64,000 bases of DNA from Microbacterium sp. LWH3-1.2 (GTDB lineage Bacteria; Actinomycetota; Actinomycetes; Actinomycetales; Microbacteriaceae): the NCBI RefSeq assembly GCF_040675855.1, contig NZ_JBEGIK010000001.1, positions 3,286,001 to 3,350,000 on the forward strand, written 5' to 3'. Positions 7,850 through 15,195 of this stretch are shown piece by piece. Position 1 is the first letter of the stretch; every line of letters starts with the position of its first letter. Both the position numbers and the translations under genes were made by a program. The notes under the pieces were generated by a model. The model saw nothing but the letters and a program-made list of their open reading frames with translations. It ran no database searches and was not told the DNA's origin.

Positions 7850-9296
7850 CGTCCGCCTTCTGTGCGCTGCGGGCCTTGGCTGCGACATCCGCCGCCCCGG
7901 TACCCGGTCTGTTCTTCTCGACCCAACCCTCGACGTTGCGCTGAGGGGCGACGCTGAGAGCGAGGGCACCGGCGGGCACATCCTTGCGGATGACCGCCCC
8001 TGCCCCGGTTTTCGCGCCGTCTCCGATCCTAACGGGCGCCACGAAGACGTTGTGCGACCCGGAGTGGACCTCGTCGCCGATCTCCGTGCGGTGCTTGCTC
8101 AGGTCGTCGTAGTTCGCGGTGATCGCGCCGGCGCCGAGGTTGACGTGCTTGCCGATCGTGGTGTCGCCGATGTACGACAGGTGCGGCACCTTGCTGGCTT
8201 CGCCGATCGTCGAGTTCTTCGTCTCGACGAAGGTGCCGATCTTGCCTTTGTCGCCGAGGTACGTGCCCGGGCGCAGGTAGGCGTACGGGCCCACGGTGGC
8301 CTTCGCGCCGATGACGGCGAGCGTCGCGTCCGTGCGGGTGACGGTGGCGTCCTCCCCCACCTCGCAGTCGACGAGGCTCGTGTCGGGCCCGACGATCGCA
8401 CCCGACGCGATCGTCGTGGTGCGCAGGATGTGCGTGTTCGGCAGCACCGTGACGTCGGCCGCCAGCTTCGCGTCGACATCGATCCACGTCGTCGCCGGGT
8501 CGAGGACCGTGACACCCTCGAGCTGCCAGCGCCGCACCGTGCGCGCGTTCAGCAGGCGAGCGGCCTCGGCCAACTGCACCCGGTCGTTCACGCCGAGGGC
8601 TGCCGCCGCGTCCGGAGCGGTCTCCGCCGCGACGCCGAGACCGTCGCCGCGCAGCAGCGCCACCACGTCCGTCAGGTACTTCTCGCCCTGCGCGTTCTCG
8701 GTGCCGACGAGCGCCAGCTCGGTGCGCAGCGCCTGCATCTGGAAGACGTACACCCCTGCGTTGATCTCGGTGACGGATGCCTCGTCCGCCGTCGCATCCT
8801 TCTGCTCGACGATGCGCGACACCGTGCCGTCGGCGTCGCGGATCACGCGGCCGTAGCCGGTGGCGTCGTCGAGCGCGGCGCTGAGCAGGGTCGCGGCCAC
8901 GGCACGGTCGCGGTGCGTGCGCACCAGCCCCGCGAGCGTGTCGGCCTCGAGGAGCGGCACGTCGCCGCTGAGCACCAGCACGTCGCCCGCGAAGTCGCCG
9001 AGGGCGTCGAGCGCCACCTCGACCGCGCGACCGGTGCCGGGGATCTCGTCCTGGTCGACGACCACCACGCCCGGCACGGCCTTCACGACGGCGTCGGCGA
9101 CGAGATCGCGCTCGTGGCGCACGACCACGATGACGCGCTCGGGTCCGAGGGCGATCGCGGTGTCGAGCACATGCCCGACGAGCGGGCGTCCGCCGATGCG
9201 GTGCAGCACTTTGGGAACCGAGGACTTCATGCGGGTACCTTGCCCCGCGGCCAGGACGATGACGGCCAGTGCGCTGTCGCGGGTCGTGTCGGTCAT
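7824..9296 (-). CDS. glmU: Bifunctional GlmU (UDP-GlcNAc synthesis)
   Basis: A 490-residue two-domain enzyme making UDP-N-acetylglucosamine for peptidoglycan and wall polymers. The N-terminal uridylyltransferase carries LAAGQGTRMKS. The C-terminal left-handed beta-helix acetyltransferase has hexapeptide repeats and the region around NYDDLSKHRTEIG. The ATG at 9296 is the only start compatible with the N-terminal Rossmann strand. It lies one base after the discriminator base of tRNA-Gln, so any ribosome-binding site would fall inside the tRNA acceptor stem. Confidence 0.95.
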   Translation of the reverse strand: MTDTTRDSALAVIVLAAGQGTRMKSSVPKVLHRIGGRPLVGHVLDTAIALGPERVIVVVRHERDLVADAVVKAVPGVVVVDQDEIPGTGRAVEVALDALGDFAGDVLVLSGDVPLLEADTLAGLVRTHRDRAVAATLLSAALDDATGYGRVIRDADGTVSRIVEQKDATADEASVTEINAGVYVFQMQALRTELALVGTENAQGEKYLTDVVALLRGDGLGVAAETAPDAAAALGVNDRVQLAEAARLLNARTVRRWQLEGVTVLDPATTWIDVDAKLAADVTVLPNTHILRTTTIASGAIVGPDTSLVDCEVGEDATVTRTDATLAVIGAKATVGPYAYLRPGTYLGDKGKIGTFVETKNSTIGEASKVPHLSYIGDTTIGKHVNLGAGAITANYDDLSKHRTEIGDEVHSGSHNVFVAPVRIGDGAKTGAGAVIRKDVPAGALALSVAPQRNVEGWVEKNRPGTGAADVAAKARSAQKADDGAQEEDR

Positions 9297-9297
9297 G

Positions 9298-9369
9298 CTC
9301 CGCCGCCAGGACTCGAACCTAGACCTCACAGCTCCAAAGGCTGTCGTGCTGCCATTACACCACGGCGGA
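9298..9369 (-). tRNA. tRNA-Gln (anticodon TTG)
   Basis: It folds as a standard cloverleaf. The 7-bp acceptor pairs TCCGCCG with CGGCGGA, with a G discriminator at 9298. The D arm is GTGTAATGGCAGCAC, the anticodon stem ACAGC/GCTGT closes loop CTTTGGA with anticodon TTG (+ strand 9335-9337), and the T arm is CTAGG-TTCGAGT-CCTGG. CCA is not encoded. The glmU start codon follows after one base. No other tRNA was found in the window. Confidence 0.96.
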
Positions 9370-9461
9370 CCGCAGGCTCCCGGGTGCCGGGCCCCTGCCC
9401 GTCAAGTCTGCCAGATGCCCCGTGCGCGCCCGTCCGCGGGGGTGCGCAGCATCCGTGCCGG

Positions 9462-9467
9462 GATAAT
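9462..9467 (+). promoter_or_regulatory. Probable -10 element of the marR gene
   Basis: GATAAT lies 6 nt upstream of the ATG at 9474. This spacing would start the transcript at or next to the start codon, which suggests a leaderless mRNA of the kind common in actinobacteria. No convincing -35 was seen. Confidence 0.4.
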
Positions 9468-9473
9468 GGGGGC

Positions 9474-9977
9474 ATGACGGCGCAGAGCGACGAGGTCGAC
9501 CGCATCGTCGAGGCGTGGACCACGCAGCGCCCCGACCTCGACTTCTCGCCCCTCGGCGTGCTGTCGCGCGTCGACCGGCTGTCGCGCCACCTCGATCGCG
9601 CGCGCCGCGACGCGTTCAAGCGCAGCGAACTCGAGCCGTGGGAGTGGGACGTCCTGTCGGCCCTGCGGCGCGCGGGTGAGCCCTTCCAGCTGAGTCCGAA
9701 GCAGCTGCTGCAGCAGACCCTCGTCTCGAGCGGCACGATGACGAACCGCATCGACCGCCTCGTGGGGCGCCGGCTGGTGCGCCGGGAGTCCGACCCCGAC
9801 GACGGCCGCAGCATCCTGGTCACGCTCACCGACGAGGGGAAGATCAGGGTGGATGCCGCGATCACGCGTCTCGTCGACGCCGAGGCGCTCCTGCTCGAGG
9901 GCCTGTCCCGCGGCGACCGCGACCGCCTCGCGGCCCTGCTGCGCAAGCTCAGCCTCGGCTTCGACGCCGCCGACTGA
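9474..9977 (+). CDS. MarR-family transcriptional regulator
   Basis: A 167-residue winged-helix regulator. The HTH lies around LSPKQLLQQTLVSSGTMTNR and is followed by the typical wing RRESDPDDGRS with a DxR signature. It is divergent from tRNA-Gln/glmU and converges on the ABC-F gene with a 9-bp gap. MarR proteins usually repress their own and neighbouring transport or redox genes in response to aromatic or oxidative ligands. No operator palindrome was identified here and the target is unknown. Confidence 0.92.
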   Translation: MTAQSDEVDRIVEAWTTQRPDLDFSPLGVLSRVDRLSRHLDRARRDAFKRSELEPWEWDVLSALRRAGEPFQLSPKQLLQQTLVSSGTMTNRIDRLVGRRLVRRESDPDDGRSILVTLTDEGKIRVDAAITRLVDAEALLLEGLSRGDRDRLAALLRKLSLGFDAAD

Positions 9978-9986
9978 CCCGCCGGG

Positions 9987-11801
9987 TCAGCCGATCTGCT
10001 CGGTGAGCTCGAACCAGCGCTCCTCGACGCCGTCGCGCTCCTTCTCGAGCTCGCCGATGCGTGCCATCTCGGCGCCGAGGCCGACGTAGTCCGACTGGTC
10101 GTGGTCGGCCAGGGCCGTGCGTGCGGCGCCGATCCGGGTCTCGAGCTTCTCCAGGCGACGCTCCAGCGATGCGACCTCCTTCTGCGCGGCGCGCAGCTCC
10201 TGCCCCGACAGCGACGACGCGGTGGACGAGACGGATGCTGCGACCGCAGCATCCGTGCCCTTCGAAGGCGCCGGCCCCGCGGATCGCTCGCGCTCGCGCA
10301 GGCGCAGGTACTCGTCGACGCCGCCGGGGAGGTGGCGGAGGTGGCCGCCGAGGATCGCGTACTGCTGGTCGGTGACGCGCTCGATGAAGTACCGGTCGTG
10401 CGACACGACGAGGAGGGTGCCCGGCCACGAGTCGAGGAGGTCCTCGATGGCGGCGAGCATGTCGGTGTCGAGGTCGTTCGTCGGCTCGTCGAGGATGAGC
10501 ACGTTGGGCTGCTCGAGGAGGATGAGCAGCAGCTGCAGGCGGCGCTTCTGGCCGCCCGAGAGGTCCTTGACGGGCGTCGAGAGCTGCGCGCTCTGGAAGC
10601 CCATGCTCTCGAGCAGCTGGCCCGGCGTGAGCTCCTGCGCCTTCGAGCCGCTTCCGAACGTGTAGGTGGTGCGCAGCCGCGAGATGACGACGCGCACGGG
10701 GTCGTCGAGGTGCTCTTCGAGTTCGTCGAGGCGCTGCGTGAGGGTCGCGACCTTCACGGTCTTGCCGCGCTTCACGCGGCCGGAGGTGGGTTCGACGTCA
10801 CCCGCGACGAGGCCGAGCAGCGTCGACTTGCCGGCGCCGTTGACGCCGAGGATGCCGGTGCGCTCGCCCGGGGCGATGCGCCACTCCACCGGATGCAGCA
10901 CCTCGCGGCCGTCGTACGAGACTGCGGCGTCGAGGAGGTCGACCACGTCCTTGCCCAGACGCGAGACCGCGAGCGAGCGCAGCTCGGTCGCGTTGCGGAT
11001 CTCCGGCTCGTCCGCGATGAGCACGTTGGCGGCGTCGATGCGGAACTTCGGCTTGGACGTGCGCGCGGGCGCGCCGCGGCGCAGCCATGCGAGCTCCTTG
11101 CGGGCGAGGTTCTGGCGGCGCTGTTCGATGACGGCGGCCTGACGGTCGCGCTCGACGCGCTGCAGGATATACGCCGCGTAGCCGCCCTCGAACGGCTCGA
11201 CGACGCGGTCGTGCACCTCCCACGTGGTGTTGCACACCTCGTCGAGGAACCAGCGGTCGTGCGTCACGACCAGCAGGCCGCCCTGGTTCGCCGGCCACCG
11301 GCGCTTGACGTGCTCGGCGAGCCACGCGATCGCCTCGACGTCGAGGTGGTTCGTGGGCTCGTCGAGGAAGATGACGTCGTAGTCGCCTACGAGCAGAGCC
11401 GCGAGCGACACGCGCCGACGCTGACCACCCGACAGGCCCGCGACCGGACCGTCCCACGCGAGGTCGCCGAGGAGGCCCGCGATGACGTCGCGCGTGCGCG
11501 CGTCACCCGCCCATTCGTGATCCGGACGATCGCCGACGACGGCTTCCCGGATCGTGAGGGCGTCGTCGAGTGTGTCGGACTGGTCGAGCACGCCGACGCG
11601 GACGCCGCCGCGCACCGTGACTCGGCCGCCATCGGGCTCGAGCCGCCCGGCGAGCATCGCCAGAAGGCTCGACTTGCCGTCGCCGTTGCGGCCGACGACT
11701 CCGATGCGGTCGCCCTCGTCGATGCCGAGGGACACCCGGTCGAAGACGGCCTTGGTCGGGAACTCCAGGTGCAGGGCCTCGGCCCCCAGAAGATGTGCCA
11801 T
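9987..11801 (-). CDS. ABC-F family ATPase (Uup/EttA-like)
   Basis: 604 residues with two ABC domains and no membrane segments: Walker A GRNGDGKS and GVNGAGKS, and signatures LSGGQRRR and LSGGQKRR. The C-terminal 90 residues form a charged coiled coil, as in Uup. ABC-F proteins act on the ribosome or on DNA branch structures and do not transport. The start has a good GAGGGG site 2 nt upstream. The 5' flank (11802-11916), with a 14-bp palindrome at 11834-11847 (TCTCGA-AA-TCGAGA), borders the accessory island. Confidence 0.93.
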   Translation of the reverse strand: MAHLLGAEALHLEFPTKAVFDRVSLGIDEGDRIGVVGRNGDGKSSLLAMLAGRLEPDGGRVTVRGGVRVGVLDQSDTLDDALTIREAVVGDRPDHEWAGDARTRDVIAGLLGDLAWDGPVAGLSGGQRRRVSLAALLVGDYDVIFLDEPTNHLDVEAIAWLAEHVKRRWPANQGGLLVVTHDRWFLDEVCNTTWEVHDRVVEPFEGGYAAYILQRVERDRQAAVIEQRRQNLARKELAWLRRGAPARTSKPKFRIDAANVLIADEPEIRNATELRSLAVSRLGKDVVDLLDAAVSYDGREVLHPVEWRIAPGERTGILGVNGAGKSTLLGLVAGDVEPTSGRVKRGKTVKVATLTQRLDELEEHLDDPVRVVISRLRTTYTFGSGSKAQELTPGQLLESMGFQSAQLSTPVKDLSGGQKRRLQLLLILLEQPNVLILDEPTNDLDTDMLAAIEDLLDSWPGTLLVVSHDRYFIERVTDQQYAILGGHLRHLPGGVDEYLRLRERERSAGPAPSKGTDAAVAASVSSTASSLSGQELRAAQKEVASLERRLEKLETRIGAARTALADHDQSDYVGLGAEMARIGELEKERDGVEERWFELTEQIG

Positions 11802-11833
11802 GTCCCCTCAAACTGCCTTCGACTGTCCTATTT

Positions 11834-11847
11834 TCTCGAAATCGAGA
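11834..11847. promoter_or_regulatory. Small palindrome upstream of ABC-F gene
   Basis: TCTCGA, a two-base spacer and TCGAGA form perfect 6-bp arms 33 bp upstream of the ABC-F start. It could be an operator. Just beyond it, GTTGGCACG is repeated twice (from 11877), marking the likely junction with the island. Function not shown. Confidence 0.3.
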
Positions 11848-11916
11848 GGCTCCCACAGGCAAGTCCAGCGTACCCAGTTGGCACGGAGTTGGCACGACGG
11901 GGATGTCAGGCGCTCG

Positions 11917-12693
11917 TCAGACCGGGCTGGAATCGTCTGGTGCAGGACTCTGCGCCGGTAGGCCGTACATCGCGTTCTGCTGGTTGACGAGTTCGTCATG
12001 CGCCCTGATGTCATCTCCGTGCAGAGCGTCGAACTGCTCGAACATCCATGTGTAATACGCCTCCCGAAGTCCGGCGTACTCCGTGACCGCGTCAGCAATC
12101 ACGATGTCTTCTTGGTCACCGATGTACTGCTTTGCGGTCGCGCTGAACCTTCCGGAAGCAAGCAACGGTTCCGACTTCATCTTGGCCACGAACTTCGTCT
12201 CGTTGTTCTGGAACGACATCTCGAACGACAGCGGGGGCGTCGTGACATGGGTGATGTAGTTGCGAAGGTCTTTCAGGAACTGGGTGACCGGGGCGTAACC
12301 CAGCGACTGCCGACGCTTCTCCTCCTCCTGCGCGAAGGGCGTGCTTCGATAGTTCGCCATCAGGCCCCGCACGTTGTCCACGAGGGTGGTGTTCATGGCG
12401 GTGTAGTTGGCAAGGAACAAGAACAAGAACATCCAGAACGTCTGCATGGCCTCCCGTTGCTCTCGCTCCATGCCCATGTAGCTAAACGCCCTCGCCTCAC
12501 CTTCTGGGCCGGTGAAGTCGATGTGCCTCAACAGGAAGTGCTCGTTCCACTTGAGCGCCGCATGTACCAGTCGCACCGAGTCCCAGCGGTTGTGGGCGAT
12601 GCGCCCAGGGTGATTCCGAATACTCGTTCGCAGTGCTTCCGCACGAGCGGCGAAGTCTTCGTCGGACTCTTCGGGCTGGATACTCTCAGGCAC
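11917..12693 (-). CDS. Orphan helical protein with HEPN-like RNYITH motif
   Basis: 258 residues, not recognised as a named family. It looks all-helical, with a strongly hydrophobic segment at about 86-105 (FWMFLFLFLANY) that may be a membrane or buried helix. DLRNYITHV (142-150) fits the Rx4H pattern (R144, H149) of HEPN ribonucleases, which are common in toxin-antitoxin and abortive-infection systems. The first 40 residues and the C-terminus are acidic. Codon use is less GC-biased than in neighbours, it stands alone, and a hairpin-rich non-coding stretch lies upstream. A defence or toxin role is inference. Confidence 0.7.
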   Translation of the reverse strand: MPESIQPEESDEDFAARAEALRTSIRNHPGRIAHNRWDSVRLVHAALKWNEHFLLRHIDFTGPEGEARAFSYMGMEREQREAMQTFWMFLFLFLANYTAMNTTLVDNVRGLMANYRSTPFAQEEEKRRQSLGYAPVTQFLKDLRNYITHVTTPPLSFEMSFQNNETKFVAKMKSEPLLASGRFSATAKQYIGDQEDIVIADAVTEYAGLREAYYTWMFEQFDALHGDDIRAHDELVNQQNAMYGLPAQSPAPDDSSPV

Positions 12694-13046
12694 GAGGGAA
12701 ATCTAGCCGTTGTAGTGGTTAGCCTTGAGCTCACTCCCGCCTGACCGAGCCTTTCCATTCCACCGAATGTGCACAGTGCGCCCCGTTACCAAATCGTTAC
12801 ACGCGAAAAGATGTAGGCAAGGCGTAGGCGAGCGTTGGTACACGTACCAAAGGTCTATCCCCGCAGAGGCGAGACTGGACCACGCCTGAGCATGTCCGCT
12901 GTACCCCAGGTGCACCCATTGGGGTACCTCGGACCACAGAGAGAGTAACGGGATTGAGTCCTGTTACTCACTACTGACGGATGGGGCATCTTTGCCTCAT
13001 CCCCCGGCAATGTAGTCCTTCGCCGGTAGACTCGTACCAAGCGAAA

Positions 13047-13077
13047 GGCCCCCTCGTCTTCGCAGGAGTCGGGGGCC
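13047..13077. terminator. Hairpin GGCCCCC/GGGGGCC
   Basis: Perfect 7-bp arms around a 17-nt loop, preceded by GCGAAA. This is the layout of short intergenic terminators in actinophage genomes. No T-tract follows, so intrinsic termination is uncertain. Confidence 0.4.
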
Positions 13078-13127
13078 AATCGTGGAGGCGACCTCTGTCG
13101 CAGTGCGCGCACTGCTCCAGGGCCAGG

Positions 13128-13172
13128 AGAACCGCTCTCAGCTACCAACTGGGGGCGGTTTCTTCTTTCTAG
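13128..13172 (+). terminator. Putative rho-independent terminator
   Basis: The stem AGAACCGC pairs with GCGGTTTCT (one bulge) and is followed by TCTTTCT on the plus strand. It closes the hairpin-rich stretch. If real, it implies a plus-strand transcript from within 12694-13128 for which no protein is visible. Confidence 0.45.
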
Positions 13173-13211
13173 GGTAGTCCATTAGTCAGCTAATTGCTCG
13201 GGGTTGCGGGG

Positions 13212-13398
13212 GTGAACCATATACCCGCTGGCGCTCCCTGCCAAGTCTTCCTCATCGAGGAGGAGCGCGCCGACTACATCAACGCCCCCGTACATCAAGG
13301 ACGACACCGCGTACTACTTCAAGTGGTCGAGTTCTACTAAGAGAACATCCCCAGCTTCGCGGACTTCATCAACCGAGAGTCTTCGCCGTCTCGCTCAT
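13212..13398 (+). pseudogene. Frameshifted coding remnant (unknown gene)
   Basis: From the GTG at 13212 a frame reads to VFLIEEERADYIN. The next frame then gives PYIKDDTAYYFKW, and the first frame resumes with VEFY, a TAA, and ENIPSFADFINRES. Together these look like one protein broken by two frame changes and a nonsense codon. The only intact part is a 42-codon ORF (13212-13340). The family is not recognised. The remnant overlaps the 3' end of the opposite-strand serine recombinase, which suggests deletion or rearrangement at that edge. Confidence 0.35.
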
Positions 13399-14052
13399 GA
13401 CGATGGCCCGGACGGTAGACGCGTACCACTTGCCACCCTTGGCAGTCGGCACACCCTCATCGTTGAGAGTGCGGGCGATGGCGTTGAGTCCTACGCCGTC
13501 CGCACTCATCAAGAGCACGCGGCGGTAGGTCGGCAGGAAGTCGGCGGCAACCTCACGCCCGAACACTGCACCCTCGGTCTTTCGCTGGGCCATCCCCTCG
13601 CGAGTACGAACCGAAATCAAGCGGCGCTCATACTGGGCGGCGGATGCCAGCACATTGGCCACGAACTCCCCCGAGGGGTCCGAGAGGTCGAGGTTCGGAG
13701 AGAGAAGCACGATGCCCCAGTGCTGGCGGCGTGCACGGTCGATGAGAGCGGCGAAGTCGGCCACAGAGCGCGATACGCGGTCCAGACGCACTGAGAGAAG
13801 GTACTGGGCCTCTCCCCTGTCCAGTCGGCGCAGAGCGTCAGTCAGGGCGGGGCGTCCATGGATGCTCTTGGCGCTCTTGCCCTCTTCGCGCACAATCTCG
13901 ATAGCCCAGCCACGGCGGGCGGCTTCCTCGCGGAGGGTGGATTCCTGAGCATCGAGCGATGCGCCCTCTTCTACCTGCACAGCGGACGAAACACGCACGT
14001 ATGCGAGGGCCAGAGGGCGGGGCGTCTGCTTGCTCACAGTGCAAGCATACAT
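13369..14052 (-). CDS. Serine recombinase, short form
   Basis: 227 residues. The N-terminal resolvase catalytic domain has AYVRVS with nucleophile Ser22 and the RLDRVSRS arginine motif. A partial Recombinase domain (about 160-222, ending GGKWYASTVRAIVMS) follows. Phage-type large serine integrases are 450-600 residues with a zinc ribbon and coiled coil, so this is either a small element-specific recombinase or a truncated integrase. The ATG is chosen for its GAGGGA site 7 nt upstream. It probably mobilised the island, but att sites were not identified. Confidence 0.88.
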   Translation of the reverse strand: MYACTVSKQTPRPLALAYVRVSSAVQVEEGASLDAQESTLREEAARRGWAIEIVREEGKSAKSIHGRPALTDALRRLDRGEAQYLLSVRLDRVSRSVADFAALIDRARRQHWGIVLLSPNLDLSDPSGEFVANVLASAAQYERRLISVRTREGMAQRKTEGAVFGREVAADFLPTYRRVLLMSADGVGLNAIARTLNDEGVPTAKGGKWYASTVRAIVMSETAKTLG

Positions 14053-14076
14053 AAAGGGTTCCCTCTATGTACAGTG

Positions 14077-14223
14077 CTAGTCCTCCGCAAGCTGTCGCAG
14101 AGTGTCCAGCGCTCCCTTCAGATAGGCGCGTTGCTCCGCTGTCGCTTCAAGCTCGCCGTTCTCAATCTCTGCGAGCGTGTCGTCTAAAACGTCCGCCGCC
14201 TTCTCGATGCTGTCGCGGTCCAT
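14077..14223 (-). CDS. 48-residue acidic helical protein A
   Basis: No known family. The start at 14223 gives exactly the same length as its paralogue at 14606-14752 and is preferred to ATG 14247. Both read ...(A)DVL/VGVL..xIE(N/S)GxLxA......ALDxL and end in acidic residues, so they share a common fold of two short helices. It follows a strong hairpin (14262-14304) on the minus strand and lies 24 bp upstream of the serine recombinase. It may be a regulator or antitoxin-sized protein; that is inference only. Confidence 0.6.
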   Translation of the reverse strand: MDRDSIEKAADVLDDTLAEIENGELEATAEQRAYLKGALDTLRQLAED

Positions 14224-14261
14224 AGCTCGATTCTCATTCCTGGCCATCGTTCTGAGAAGAG

Positions 14262-14304
14262 ACAGCCCCCGCCAGTCAAGTGGAAGAGAACTGGCGGGGG
14301 CTGT
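14262..14304. terminator. Perfect 15-bp stem hairpin between small island genes
   Basis: ACAGCCCCCGCCAGT (14262-14276) is an exact inverted copy of 14290-14304, with a 13-nt loop. It lies downstream of the 72-residue gene and upstream of protein A on the minus strand. No T-run follows on either strand, so it may terminate weakly, attenuate, or protect the upstream mRNA. Confidence 0.7.
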
Positions 14305-14390
14305 AGAGGTCGCGCCGCCCTGGCCTGAATCAGGGGGCACTCACTCGCCGGGTGAGGACCCAATGCACCACACCCAGCGAGAGTCTTTAG

Positions 14391-14609
14391 TTAGTCGAGA
14401 GCCAAAATCCGGGCAATCTCTGCGGCGACATCGGCGGGGACATCTGCGTCCCCGCGTGAGATGCGGTCGATTTCGGGAGAGCCTTCCACGATTGCACGTT
14501 CCTGTTCGGGAGTGAACGTCGGCTGTACGTAAGCCGTGGCGGCTCTCTGGCGTTCGATAGCTCGCATCTCAGCGATGAGGGCGCGCTCCCTGGCGTTGTC
14601 AGTGGTCAT
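14391..14609 (-). CDS. 72-residue island protein, unknown function
   Basis: A small charged protein with an N-terminal helix rich in Arg/Glu (RERALIAEMRAIERQR) and an acidic C-terminal half. The ATG overlaps the stop of the upstream 48-residue gene (ATGA), showing translational coupling in the minus-strand operon HTH/145 aa/48 aa/72 aa. No recognised family; codon use matches the other island genes. Confidence 0.7.
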   Translation of the reverse strand: MTTDNARERALIAEMRAIERQRAATAYVQPTFTPEQERAIVEGSPEIDRISRGDADVPADVAAEIARILALD

Positions 14610-14752
14610 CGGTCCTCATCCCCCATTGTTGCGAGCACGTCGAGGGCGTTAACGACTACCTCGCGGTCATTGTCGGATGCGGGTAGTGCTCCGGACTCGA
14701 TGTCCCCGAGGACTCCCACCAAGGCGGCGAGGGCGTCATCTGCGGCAGACAT
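14606..14752 (-). CDS. 48-residue acidic helical protein B
   Basis: A short gene starting at the ATG at 14752, 5 nt after the preceding stop, and ending in an ATGA overlap with the 72-residue gene. It reads MSAADDALAA... and contains GVLGDIESGALPAS then VNALDVL. It is clearly related to protein A at 14077-14223, which has the same length, the same IE(S/N)GxLxA core and the same ALDxL. Tight coupling on both sides supports it as a real gene. Function unknown. Confidence 0.65.
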   Translation of the reverse strand: MSAADDALAALVGVLGDIESGALPASDNDREVVVNALDVLATMGDEDR

Positions 14753-14757
14753 TTTTT

Positions 14758-15195
14758 CTAGAATCCCGCTCTGTCTCGTGTCGTGCTCAGCGTGTGGGAA
14801 TGACTTGCGCCGAACTCGGGGAACTCCGCCCGCACCCTGGCCAGAGCCGCACGTCGTTCATTCGGGTCGCTCACATCCTGCGCGTACGCAAGGTCACGTT
14901 GCCACTGGCGGATGCGGTAGCTCGAATCGTCGCCGCCGAACGTGAGCGCATCGGGACGGGGGCCAGGAGCAAAGCGAATCTCGCCCCACTTCGCTAGTTG
15001 GGCATCGGCGTCCAAGTCCAACCAACTAACGCCGTTGCGGTCTACCGTCTCGGCATAAAGCTCGGGGGTAACCGTGAATTCTTCTCCTTGGAGAAGGACT
15101 CGCCCAGTCGCGGACAGCACAGCACCCGGTGCGGCAGGTACGCCGGGGAGCGTCAGCCCCGAGATGGTTGCATGATGAATTCCGCTGGCGGTCAT
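14758..15195 (-). CDS. 145-residue island protein, unknown function
   Basis: A soluble protein of 145 residues not matched to a known family. The N-terminal half looks beta-rich (ATISGLTLPGVPAAPG, GRVLLQGEEFTVTPEL) and the C-terminal half is helical and charged (RIRQWQRDLAYAQDV). The start overlaps the stop of the upstream HTH gene (ATGA). Small phage-type or satellite structural proteins can look like this, but nothing in the sequence proves it. Confidence 0.7.
   Translation of the reverse strand: MTASGIHHATISGLTLPGVPAAPGAVLSATGRVLLQGEEFTVTPELYAETVDRNGVSWLDLDADAQLAKWGEIRFAPGPRPDALTFGGDDSSYRIRQWQRDLAYAQDVSDPNERRAALARVRAEFPEFGASHSHTLSTTRDRAGF

Larger units (their letters stand above)
12694..13211. 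other. Hairpin-rich non-coding stretch of the island
   Basis: No convincing gene was found in these 518 bases. They hold six inverted repeats in a row: TTGGTAC/GTACCAA (12835-12850), GTACCCCA/TGGGGTAC (12901-12927), an 11-nt arm pair with one mismatch (12943-12953 and 12959-12969), GATGGGGC/GCCTCATC (about 12980-13001), GGCCCCC/GGGGGCC (13047-13077), and a terminator-like AGAACCGC/GCGGTTTCT followed by T-rich sequence (about 13128-13170). Such density suggests structured RNA, a replication or recombination site, or stacked terminators. Confidence 0.55.

Noticed and set aside
6591..9473. Plus-strand frame running into marR
   Set aside because: Only the last 168 codons match a real protein. 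The upstream part is antisense to prs and glmU and crosses the tRNA.
12855..13148. Minus-strand 97-codon frame
   Set aside because: It runs across several hairpins, has no ribosome site and no coherent protein pattern; the hairpin-rich explanation is better.
13212..13340. 42-codon plus-strand ORF as an intact gene
   Set aside because: The neighbouring frame and the sequence after its stop look like parts of the same broken protein, so it is listed as a remnant.
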